Assembly: GCA_027484835.1 (NCBI GenBank)
Contig: JAIXSF010000424.1
Span: 1 to 40,353 of the forward strand
Source of the DNA: Rhizobiaceae bacterium
GTDB lineage: Bacteria > Pseudomonadota > Alphaproteobacteria > Rhizobiales > Rhizobiaceae
Reading direction: 5' to 3'
DNA length: 40,353 nt
The translations under genes and the position numbers were made by a program. Position 1 is the stretch's first letter, and each line of letters opens with the position of its first letter. This document shows, in pieces, positions 33,291 to 40,353 of the stretch. The notes under the pieces were generated by a model that was not told the origin of the DNA, searched no databases, and was given only the letters and a program-made list of their open reading frames with translations.

Positions 33291-34880
33291 TCAGTGGCTG
33301 AAAGCCGCTGCGATCAGGTCGCGGGTATAATCCTCCCGCGGGTGATCGAAGATCGCCTGCGTCTCACCTTCTTCGACGATCTTGCCGTTTTTCATCACGA
33401 CCACATGGTCCGACATCGCCCGGATGACCGAGAGGTCGTGGCTGATGAAGACGTAAGACAGCCCGTGCTTGTCCTGCAAATCACGCAGCAGTTCGATCAC
33501 CTGACGCTGTACCGAGCGGTCGAGCGCCGAGGTCGGCTCGTCGAGGATGACGACCTTGGGCTTGAGGATCATCGAACGCGCGATCGCGATGCGCTGACGC
33601 TGGCCGCCGGAGAACTCGTGCGGGTAGCGGTTGCGTGCCGCCGGATCGAGCCCGACTTCCTTCAGCGCGGCAATGGCCCGGGCGTCGCGCTCGGCCCGCG
33701 AAAGCTGTGGCTCGTGCACGTAGAGCCCCTCGGTGATAATCTCGCCGACGGTCTGGCGCGGCGAAAGCGAACCATAGGGATCCTGGAACACCAGCTGCAA
33801 CTGACGGCGGAACGGTCGCATGCCGGCCCGGTCGAGGTTGGAGATGTCGGCGGTCTCGAAGCGGAAAGCTCCTTCGGCCGCCAGCAGCTTCAAAAGCGCA
33901 CGACCCAGCGTCGATTTGCCGGAACCGGATTCACCGACGATGCCGATGGTCTGCCCCTGTTTCAGCCGCAGGCTTACCTTGTCCACCGCCCGGAATGTGC
34001 GGTTGGGTCGCAGGAAGCCGCCGCTGCCGATGTCGAAATCGACCGTGACATTGCGACCTTCCAGAACGACCGGCGCGTCGTCGGCCGGAGCCGGCTTGGT
34101 GCCAGAGGGTTCGGCGGCGAGCAGCATCTTTGTATACTCGTGCTGCGCATTGCCGAAGATCGAGTCGCGGCTTCCCTGTTCGACGATCTCACCCTTGCGC
34201 ATCACCACCACACGGTCTGCGACGTGTTTGACCACGCCGAGGTCATGGGTGATGAGCACGATCGCCATGCCGAAGCGCTTCTGCAGATCGGCAAGCAGGG
34301 TCAGGATCTGCGCCTGGATGGTGACGTCGAGCGCCGTAGTCGGTTCGTCGGCGATCAGAACATCCGGCTCGTTCGCCAAGGCCATGGCGATCATCACGCG
34401 CTGGCGCTGGCCACCCGACATTTCGTGCGGATAGCTGTCAATGCGGCGTTCCGGGTCCGGAATGCCGACGAGCTTCAGAAGTTCGAGCACGCGCGCGCGG
34501 GCCTCTTGCTTGCTCAAACCACGATGGTGGATCAGCGGCTCGGCGATCTGCTTGCCGATCCGGTACAGCGGATCGAGCGAAGTCATCGGCTCCTGAAAGA
34601 TCATGGTGATCTTCGAGCCGCGCACCTTGTTCAGTGTCGCAAGCGGCTGGCCGACGAGGTTGGTGCCGCCATAGACGGCCTGGCCGTACACGCTGCCGTT
34701 CTTGGCGAGCAGGCCCATGATGCCCATCATCGTCTGGCTCTTGCCGGAGCCACTTTCGCCGACGATGGCGAGCGTTTCGCCCTTCTTCACGTCGAAGCTG
34801 ATTCCCTTGACCGCTTCCACGCTGCCATCGGGGGTCTGGAACGTCACTTTGAGGTCGTTGACGGTGAGGACCGGTGTCAT
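33291..34880 (-). CDS. Oligopeptide ABC transporter ATP-binding protein, OppD-OppF fusion
   Basis: A 529-residue protein made of two complete ABC ATPase domains. Walker A is at 41-48 (GESGSGKS) and 316-323 (GESGSGKS). Signatures are MSGGQ at 154-158 and FSGGQ at 423-427. Walker B with the catalytic Glu is at 173-182 and 443-452. It energises the import of peptides through OppB/OppC. In E. coli OppD and OppF are separate; here they are one chain, as in YejF. The start at 34880 has GGAGA 8 bases upstream. The ATG at 34895 also has AAGGA, so the true start is open. It is last in the opp operon. Confidence 0.9.
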   Translation of the reverse strand: MTPVLTVNDLKVTFQTPDGSVEAVKGISFDVKKGETLAIVGESGSGKSQTMMGIMGLLAKNGSVYGQAVYGGTNLVGQPLATLNKVRGSKITMIFQEPMTSLDPLYRIGKQIAEPLIHHRGLSKQEARARVLELLKLVGIPDPERRIDSYPHEMSGGQRQRVMIAMALANEPDVLIADEPTTALDVTIQAQILTLLADLQKRFGMAIVLITHDLGVVKHVADRVVVMRKGEIVEQGSRDSIFGNAQHEYTKMLLAAEPSGTKPAPADDAPVVLEGRNVTVDFDIGSGGFLRPNRTFRAVDKVSLRLKQGQTIGIVGESGSGKSTLGRALLKLLAAEGAFRFETADISNLDRAGMRPFRRQLQLVFQDPYGSLSPRQTVGEIITEGLYVHEPQLSRAERDARAIAALKEVGLDPAARNRYPHEFSGGQRQRIAIARSMILKPKVVILDEPTSALDRSVQRQVIELLRDLQDKHGLSYVFISHDLSVIRAMSDHVVVMKNGKIVEEGETQAIFDHPREDYTRDLIAAAFSH

Positions 34881-34896
34881 CTGGTTCGTCTCCATC

Positions 34897-36030
34897 TCAG
34901 CGATCCTTCGGGTCGAGCGCATCGCGCAGGCCATCGCCCACGAAATTCAGCGCAAAGAGCGTCGCGACGAAGAAGATGGCCGGGAAGATCAGCAGCCAGG
35001 GCGCGCCCTGCATGTTCTTCGTACCTTCCGAAATCAGCGTGCCCCAGCTTGCCAGCGGCGCCTGGACGCCAAGGCCGAGGAAGGACAGGAAGCTTTCGGT
35101 CAGGATCACCTGCGGCACGACAACCGTGACGAAGACGATGACCGGGCCGATCGTGTTCGGGATAATGTGGCGGCGGATGATCTGCCAGTCGGTGAGACCG
35201 AGCGCCTCCGCCGCTCCGACAAACTCGCGGCGTTTCAGCGACAGCGTCTGGCCGCGCACGATGCGGGCCATTTCCAGCCATTGCACTGCCCCGATCACCA
35301 CGAAGATCAGCACGACCGATCGCCCGAAGAAGACGACGAGCACGACGACGAGGAACACGAAGGGCAGGGAGTAGAGGATCTCGACGAAGCGCATCATCAC
35401 GTTATCGATGCGGCCGCCGAGATAGCCGGAGGTGGCGCCGTAGATGACGCCGATGCCGAGCGACACAAGGCTCGCGGCCAGTCCCACGGCAATCGAGATC
35501 TGCCCGCCGAGCATGACGCGCACCAGAAGATCGCGTCCGTTCGTGTCGGTACCGAAGGGGAAGTAAACCTGGTCGACCTTGCCGGTCACGGTCATGGTCA
35601 GCCCGTCCTCGCTCTGCGAAGTGACGGTGCTTTCCTTGAACTCGTTGGAGCGGTCGAAATAGCGCACGGTGCGCGGATCGATCTTGCGCGAGGAGGAGAG
35701 GACTGCGGTGAACGTGCCGTCCTCGACGTTGAGGCTCTGAAGCTCGACGCGGGCACGTTTGGCGACACCTTCGGCGACATCCTGCAGCGATTCCGGATCC
35801 GGCCGCGGCGATAGGCTTGGCGGAACGGTGACATAGGAGGCGAATACCTGGTCGTAGGTATGCGGTACGAAAAGCGGACCGGCAAAGGAGAAAAGCGCGA
35901 TCAGGAACAGCATCACGCAGCCGGCCATAGCCGCCTTGTTGCGCTTGAAGCGCAGCATGGCCAGTTCGGTCAGGCTGCGACCCGTGACTTCGCCGGGCGA
36001 AGCGCTCTGAGAAACAGAAGTATCAGTCAT
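34897..36030 (-). CDS. oppC: Oligopeptide ABC transporter permease OppC
   Basis: A 377-residue inner-membrane permease. TM1 is near residues 35-57. A periplasmic insert of about 130 residues, poor in hydrophobic residues, separates it from the permease core. The EAA loop is EALGLTDWQIIRRHIIPNTI, the contact with the ATPase. GAGGG lies 6 bases before the ATG. The gene overlaps the end of oppB by 8 bases, and the ATG of oppDF (34880) is 17 bases past its stop. The family is firm. Confidence 0.92.
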   Translation of the reverse strand: MTDTSVSQSASPGEVTGRSLTELAMLRFKRNKAAMAGCVMLFLIALFSFAGPLFVPHTYDQVFASYVTVPPSLSPRPDPESLQDVAEGVAKRARVELQSLNVEDGTFTAVLSSSRKIDPRTVRYFDRSNEFKESTVTSQSEDGLTMTVTGKVDQVYFPFGTDTNGRDLLVRVMLGGQISIAVGLAASLVSLGIGVIYGATSGYLGGRIDNVMMRFVEILYSLPFVFLVVVLVVFFGRSVVLIFVVIGAVQWLEMARIVRGQTLSLKRREFVGAAEALGLTDWQIIRRHIIPNTIGPVIVFVTVVVPQVILTESFLSFLGLGVQAPLASWGTLISEGTKNMQGAPWLLIFPAIFFVATLFALNFVGDGLRDALDPKDR

Positions 36031-36946
36031 TGCGGACCCTCGGATCGAGCAGGCCATAGGCGATATCGACCAGCAGGTTGAAGACGATCACGAACACGGC
36101 GACGAGAATGACGGTGCCCATGACGAGGGGATAGTCGCGGTTGAGCGCGCCGAGCACGAAGTAGCGTCCGACACCGGGAATGGTGAAGATGCTCTCGACG
36201 ACGGCCGAGCCGGTGAGAAGCGCGGCCGCACAGGGTGCCAGATAAGAGACGACCGGCAGCATGGCGCCGCGCAGTGCGTGCGTGACCACCACCACGCGGG
36301 CCGGCAGGCCATAGGCGCGCACGGTGCGGATGTGGTCGGCATTCAGCGCCTCGATCATCGAGCCGCGGGTGAGGCGGGCAAAGACGGCAAGCTGGGGCAG
36401 GGCAAGCGCCGTCATTGGCAGGATCAGGTTCTGCCAGCCGCCGTCACCCCAGCCGCCGGCCGGAAGCCATGAAAGCATGACGGCGAAGATCAGGGTGAGG
36501 ACCGGACCGACGACGAAGTTCGGCACGGTGACGCCGACGGTGGCGAAGGCCATCAGGCCGAAGTCGAGCGCGCTGTTCTGGCGAAGAGCCGCAATCGTGC
36601 CGAGGATCACGCCGCCGATAAGGGCGATCAGGATCGCATAGAGCCCGAGTTCGATCGAATAGGGCAGGGCCTTGCCTATCAGTTCCGCGACCGTGTTGTC
36701 CTTGTAGATGAAGCTCGGGCCGAAATCACCGGTCACAGCATTGCCGAGATAGTTCAGATATTGCCGCCAGAGCGGCTGGTCGAGCTGATAGGTGGCCATG
36801 ATGTTGGCCATGGTCTGCGGCGGAAGCGGACGTTCGAGGCTGAACGGACCGCCAGGCGCGAAGCGCATCAGGAAGAACGAGATCGTCACGACGACGAACA
36901 CGGTGGGCACGGCGCTCATAAGCCGGCGCAGAACGAATGAGATCAT
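36023..36946 (-). CDS. oppB: Oligopeptide ABC transporter permease OppB
   Basis: A 307-residue inner-membrane permease, close to E. coli OppB in length and landmarks: ISFFLMRFAPGGPFSLERPL near the N-terminus, DFGPSFIYKDNTVAELIG, and a C-terminal GALNRDYPLVMGTVILVA. The EAA loop is RAYGLPARVVVVTHALRGAM. It is translated 58 bases after the oppA stop, and a hairpin lies in that gap. It forms the peptide channel with OppC. Confidence 0.93.
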   Translation of the reverse strand: MISFVLRRLMSAVPTVFVVVTISFFLMRFAPGGPFSLERPLPPQTMANIMATYQLDQPLWRQYLNYLGNAVTGDFGPSFIYKDNTVAELIGKALPYSIELGLYAILIALIGGVILGTIAALRQNSALDFGLMAFATVGVTVPNFVVGPVLTLIFAVMLSWLPAGGWGDGGWQNLILPMTALALPQLAVFARLTRGSMIEALNADHIRTVRAYGLPARVVVVTHALRGAMLPVVSYLAPCAAALLTGSAVVESIFTIPGVGRYFVLGALNRDYPLVMGTVILVAVFVIVFNLLVDIAYGLLDPRVRND

Positions 36947-36958
36947 GGTGATAAAAGC

Positions 36959-36991
36959 CGACGCGCGACAGCCTCATGCTGCCGCGCGTCG
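36959..36991 (-). terminator. Intercistronic hairpin between oppA and oppB
   Basis: A 14-bp stem with a single G-U wobble (arms 36959-36972 and 36978-36991) around a 5-base loop, followed on the minus strand by GCTTTTATC. It lies 13 bases past the oppA stop. It is a partial terminator or mRNA-stabilising hairpin of the kind that keeps binding-protein level above permease level. Confidence 0.75.
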
Positions 36992-37004
36992 ATCCCTGTT
37001 TTCG

Positions 37005-38606
37005 TTATTCGGAAACGCTCAGGAACTTCGACAGGTGCTCGTTGACCGGGTTGTCGCCCCAGCCGGAGACACGCGAAGACACGAGCCACAGGTTCGCCGT
37101 GTTCATCAGCGGCGCGATCGGCTGGTCGTTCATCAGGATGGCCTCGGCCTTCTTGAGGATCTCCATGCGCTTGGCCGGATCCTGTTCCTCATAGGACTGC
37201 TTCAGAAGCGCGTCATATTCCTCGTTCTTGTACTTGCCGTAGTTGAACGTGACGTTGGTGCTGACATTCAGCGCCAGGAAGTTTTCCGGATCGGCGTAGT
37301 CGGCCGACCAGCCGGCGCGAGCGACGTTGAACTTGCCACCTTCCTGCAGGTAGGCGTAGTGCGAGGCGACGTCGAGGTTCACCAGCGACACCTTGGCGTT
37401 GAAGGTGTTCTTCCACATGTCGGCAACGGCGGTTGCGACGCGCTCGTGGTTGGCATTGGTGTTGTAGCGGATCTCGATTTCGAGCGGCTTGCCGCCTTCA
37501 CCGTAACCGGCAGCCTTCATCAGCTCGATGGCTTTGTCTTCGCGGTCGATCTGCGAGAGTTCGGCGAAATCGGGCTTCGGACCATCGCCGTAGCCTTCGA
37601 GGCCCGGGGGGACCATGTTGTAGGCCGGAAGCTGTGCGCCGGCATAGATTTCCTCGGCGAGGAAGTCACGATCGATCGCCATCGACAGAGCGCGACGGAC
37701 GTTCACGTCGTTGTAGGGCGGCTCGCGGTTGTCGAAGACGTAGTAGTAGGTGGCAAGACCAGGCGTGACATGGACCTGGTCGTTGTAGCTGCCGCGCAGG
37801 CGCTCGATCTGGTCGGCGGAGAAGTTGTAGACGAGGTCCAGTTCCTTCGCCTCGAAGCGGCGGACGGAAGCGGCATCATCGTCGATCGGGTAGAAGATGA
37901 CCTTGTCGAGCTTGACGTTTCCGGCATCCCAGTACTTGTCGTTCTTGACGACGGTCAGCGTGTCGTTCGGGACATGCGCTTCAAGCTTGAAGGCGCCGTT
38001 CGACACCATGTTGCCGGGCTTCACGAACTGGTCGCCGAACTTTTCGAAATTGGCCTTGCTGATCGGCAGCGCGGTGTAATGCGCCAGAAGCTGCAGGAAG
38101 AAGGGGGTCGGACGCTCGAGCGTGATCTCGAGGGTCTTGGCATCGATTGCCTTCACGCCGAGCTGGTCGATCGGCACTTCACCCTTGTTTGCCTTTTCGG
38201 CGTTCTTGATCGGGTAAAGAATATTGGCGTATTCGGCGGCGGTCTTCGGGTCTTCCAGGCGACGCATCGCAAAGACGAAGTCTTCAGCCGTAACCGGCGA
38301 GCCATCCGACCAATTTGCGTTGTCGCGGAGCTTGAAGGTGTAAACGGTTTCGTCGTCGGAGACGGTCCAGCTCTCGGCGGTACCGGGAACGATCTTGCCG
38401 TTGGCGTCGAAGATGGTCAGACCTTCGAACAGGTCACGCACGACGAAGCCTTCGATGTCGATCGAGATATGGGCGTAGTCGAGCGTCTGCGGCTCGCCGC
38501 CATTGCCACGATGCAGAACGGCTTCAGCGAGGGCCTGGCTTGCGCCGGTGAGAAGGGTGCCAAGGAGAAGGGCTGTTCCGAGCAGCCGGCGTTTGTGAAT
38601 TGTCAT
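37005..38606 (-). CDS. oppA: Oligopeptide ABC transporter periplasmic binding protein OppA
   Basis: A 533-residue SBP_bac_5 protein. A Sec signal covers residues 1 to about 25 (KRRLLGTALLLGTLLTGASQ), probably cut after ALA before EAVLHRG. The family landmarks are EPQTLDYAHI near the start, WSDGSPVTAEDFVFAMRRL, and RRALSMAIDRDFLAEEIY. The ATG at 38606 has GGGAG 7 bases upstream. First gene of oppA-oppB-oppC-oppDF. It binds peptides in the periplasm and delivers them to OppBC. Confidence 0.94.
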   Translation of the reverse strand: MTIHKRRLLGTALLLGTLLTGASQALAEAVLHRGNGGEPQTLDYAHISIDIEGFVVRDLFEGLTIFDANGKIVPGTAESWTVSDDETVYTFKLRDNANWSDGSPVTAEDFVFAMRRLEDPKTAAEYANILYPIKNAEKANKGEVPIDQLGVKAIDAKTLEITLERPTPFFLQLLAHYTALPISKANFEKFGDQFVKPGNMVSNGAFKLEAHVPNDTLTVVKNDKYWDAGNVKLDKVIFYPIDDDAASVRRFEAKELDLVYNFSADQIERLRGSYNDQVHVTPGLATYYYVFDNREPPYNDVNVRRALSMAIDRDFLAEEIYAGAQLPAYNMVPPGLEGYGDGPKPDFAELSQIDREDKAIELMKAAGYGEGGKPLEIEIRYNTNANHERVATAVADMWKNTFNAKVSLVNLDVASHYAYLQEGGKFNVARAGWSADYADPENFLALNVSTNVTFNYGKYKNEEYDALLKQSYEEQDPAKRMEILKKAEAILMNDQPIAPLMNTANLWLVSSRVSGWGDNPVNEHLSKFLSVSE

Positions 38607-38731
38607 TGGAAGTCTCCCAGTTACGTTTACGGAAACGGGAGAGAAGATCATTCACCCTGCAGGCGCAACCCGCATTTTTGACAGATACCTTATTTTTGGG
38701 GTGGAAAAACAAAGGCCAAACTGTGACTTGG

Positions 38732-38765
38732 CACGAAGATTTCGTGTGACGGTTTCGTGACGAAA
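38732..38765. promoter_or_regulatory. Two perfect dyads upstream of opp
   Basis: CACGAAGATTTCGTG (38732-38746) has CACGAA/TTCGTG arms; TTTCGTGACGAAA (38753-38765) has TTTCGT/ACGAAA arms with a single centre base. They share the core TTTCGTG and are 126-159 bases upstream of the oppA ATG. Likely regulatory sites. No protein can be named. Confidence 0.5.
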
Positions 38766-38800
38766 TAATATTATCGCGCCATCTGCTGCGCAGAATGCGA

Positions 38801-38826
38801 CAGGCGCGACCGGGGAGCCGCGCCTG
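38801..38826 (-). terminator. Hairpin terminator after the glutamine-synthetase-family gene
   Basis: CAGGCGCG and CGCGCCTG pair over 8 bp around 10 bases, 27 bases past the stop. There is no T-run, so termination strength is uncertain. Confidence 0.5.
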
Positions 38827-38853
38827 CAGGGTTCTCACCAGCCGGAGGAGAAG

Positions 38854-40212
38854 TCAGATCCGCGGCAGATAGGTCTGGTAATCGAAGCTCGACACGGTGC
38901 GCAGATAGGCCATGGCTTCCTTGCGCTTGGTGTCGCCATAGATGCGCTGATATTCGGCGCCGAAAATGTCCTTGATGAAGGCGGAGGCGCGGAAGCGCTC
39001 GACCGCCGTCAGGAAATCATAGGTCAGCATGTCGGGGTTTTCAGGTGCGCTATCGGGCGTCGTGACCGGACCCGGATCGAGGTCTGCTTCTAGTCCAAGC
39101 AGGATGCCGCCGAGGATGGCGGCAAGCAGCAGATGCGGATTGGCGTCGGCGCCTGCCACACGATGTTCGATGCGGGCGGCGGGGCCGTCCTTGTCCGGAA
39201 TGCGGATCGCCGTGCCACGATTGCCGAAACCCCAGTCGATCTTGTCGGGCGCAAAGGAGCCCGGCTGGAAGCGGCGATAGGAATTGGCAAAGGGCGCGAA
39301 GATCAGCTGCGCATCCTGCATGCTCTTCAGCATGCCGGCGGTGATCGACTTCAGCTTCACCGGATCGCCGCCCTTGGCGTCGAGGATGTTTTTCCCGTCT
39401 TTGTCGATGATCGAGGCATGCACATGCAGCCCGGAGCCGGCGTGGTCGCCATAGGGCTTGGCCATGCAGGTGGCTTTGAGCCCATGCCGGCGGGCGGCGA
39501 AATCGACGACGCGCTTGAGGTAAATGCAGTCGTCGGCGGCAGCCATCGGGTCCGGCTTGTGCAGTAGGTTGACCTCGAACTGGCCCGGGCCGAATTCGGC
39601 GGTCGTCGCATCGGCCGGCAGGCCCATGTGGTCGCAATATTCGCGCACGGTCTCAAGGAAGTCTTCCATCGCAGCCGTCGCGCGCATGTCATAAAGCTGG
39701 TAGCCCTCAACCTCGCCGTTCATGACCAGCGCCTTCGGAGGCATCGGCACGCCGGTCTCGCGGAAATCCGGCTCCATGACATAGAATTCAAGCTCGGTCG
39801 CCACGACCGGCGTCAGGCCCTTCTCCTCGAAACGCTTCACCACGCTGGCCAGAATGGCGCGCGGGCAGACGTAATGCGGCTCGCCGGAGAGCGTATGCAT
39901 GGTGGCGAGCACCTGCTTGGAGCCGGCGGGACCCCAGGGAAGTGTCGTCAGCGAATTCTTGTCCGGCGTGCAGATACCGTCGGGGTCGCCGAGCGTCAGG
40001 GAGATCTTCGTGATGTCGTCGTTGTCGTCACCCCAGATGTCGAGCGACTGGGTCGAAGCCGGCAGACGGACCGTGTTCTTCCAGACCTTGTCCTCGGCTT
40101 TCAGCGGGATCATCTTGCCCCGCAGGTCGCCATTCATGCCGACGAGCAGCACCTCGATGCGCGCGGAGGGATCGGCTGCAGTGAGATCGGCGGCCTCGGT
40201 CGGTGATGTCAT
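38854..40212 (-). CDS. Glutamine synthetase family protein (gamma-glutamylpolyamine synthetase-like)
   Basis: A 452-residue glutamine synthetase-like ligase. Visible landmarks are ELEFYVM (metal-binding Glu pair), AEFGPGQFEVNL, GSGLHVHASI (nucleotide and metal-binding His), SYRRFQPGSFAP, and RIEHRVAGADANPHLLLAAI. It starts MTSPTEAADLT; GAGAG lies 6 bases before the ATG at 40212. This type couples glutamate to an amine such as putrescine (PuuA-like) rather than ammonia. No polyamine gene is adjacent, so the amine is not decided. The 141 bases to the window end show no gene. Confidence 0.88.
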   Translation of the reverse strand: MTSPTEAADLTAADPSARIEVLLVGMNGDLRGKMIPLKAEDKVWKNTVRLPASTQSLDIWGDDNDDITKISLTLGDPDGICTPDKNSLTTLPWGPAGSKQVLATMHTLSGEPHYVCPRAILASVVKRFEEKGLTPVVATELEFYVMEPDFRETGVPMPPKALVMNGEVEGYQLYDMRATAAMEDFLETVREYCDHMGLPADATTAEFGPGQFEVNLLHKPDPMAAADDCIYLKRVVDFAARRHGLKATCMAKPYGDHAGSGLHVHASIIDKDGKNILDAKGGDPVKLKSITAGMLKSMQDAQLIFAPFANSYRRFQPGSFAPDKIDWGFGNRGTAIRIPDKDGPAARIEHRVAGADANPHLLLAAILGGILLGLEADLDPGPVTTPDSAPENPDMLTYDFLTAVERFRASAFIKDIFGAEYQRIYGDTKRKEAMAYLRTVSSFDYQTYLPRI

Positions 40213-40353
40213 GGGAAACTCTCGTTGGCTTTCAGGGCGGATTTGGCCGGAGGAACGCGGCAATCGGTGCCTTGCCAAACGCGTTTTGGACGGTCATGTT
40301 CGTAGCCGATAATGTTCCGCCTTTCAATGCGGGGCAAGGCAGGCACGCGGACC

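Noticed and set aside
33255-35129. 624-codon open frame on plus, antisense to oppDF and oppC
   Set aside because: Shadow of two certain ABC genes, crossing their junction.
36792-38681. 629-codon open frame on plus, antisense to oppA
   Set aside because: Shadow frame; the opposite strand has a signal peptide and a full binding-protein sequence.

Overview
The window is about 40 kb of GC-rich chromosome from an alphaproteobacterium, most likely a member of the Rhizobiaceae (Rhizobium, Agrobacterium or Sinorhizobium type). The grounds are the glnE / PleC-like kinase / pepN neighbourhood, an ETF-ubiquinone oxidoreductase of alphaproteobacterial type, many ABC and MFS transporters, strong C/G third-position codon bias, and a perfect CtrA-type box. 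I see no tRNA, rRNA, CRISPR array, transposase or integrase. The species is not decided.

Layout. (1) 1-10 kb is housekeeping: the 3' part of glnE (nitrogen regulation), then on the minus strand a polysaccharide flippase, a PAS/PAS histidine kinase that looks like the cell-cycle kinase PleC, and aminopeptidase N. (2) 10-14 kb is accessory: a DMT exporter, an MFS permease divergent from an unfamiliar regulator with two helix-turn-helix-like regions, and two very small genes on the minus strand, one with a GTG start behind a good Shine-Dalgarno sequence. (3) 14-19.4 kb holds a divergent uracil-DNA glycosylase, a HigBA-type toxin-antitoxin pair in locally AT-richer DNA, a stand-alone YegD-like Hsp70, a small membrane protein, a highly acidic low-complexity protein and an 80-codon orphan. 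(4) 19.4-24.7 kb has three co-directional dehydrogenase genes that look like a hydroxy-acid catabolic unit, then an SDR gene divergent from a TetR regulator, with two matching operator dyads between them. (5) 24.7-28.6 kb has ETF-QO, with a 16-bp palindrome filling its promoter spacer and a second diverged copy of its own last codons after the stop. An LtrA-family membrane protein and an L,D-transpeptidase lipoprotein with a CtrA box follow. (6) 28.8-32.1 kb has two HxlR paralogues flanking a quinone-reductase-like dehydrogenase, then an MFS exporter. (7) 32.3-40.2 kb has a lipid kinase, an opp-type oligopeptide operon (oppA, oppB, oppC and a fused oppDF ATPase), and a glutamine-synthetase-family enzyme.

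Two themes link genes. Cell cycle and envelope: a PleC-like kinase acts upstream of CtrA, and CtrA-type boxes lie before the L,D-transpeptidase (perfect) and before the kinase itself (one mismatch). Redox and catabolism: TetR/SDR, HxlR/dehydrogenase, the hydroxy-acid dehydrogenases and ETF-QO all feed or protect electron transfer. I did not find an obviously new multi-gene system. The best leads are the ETF-QO 3' scar, the operator structures, the altered uracil-DNA glycosylase motif, the low-complexity protein, and the regulator with two helix-turn-helix-like regions.
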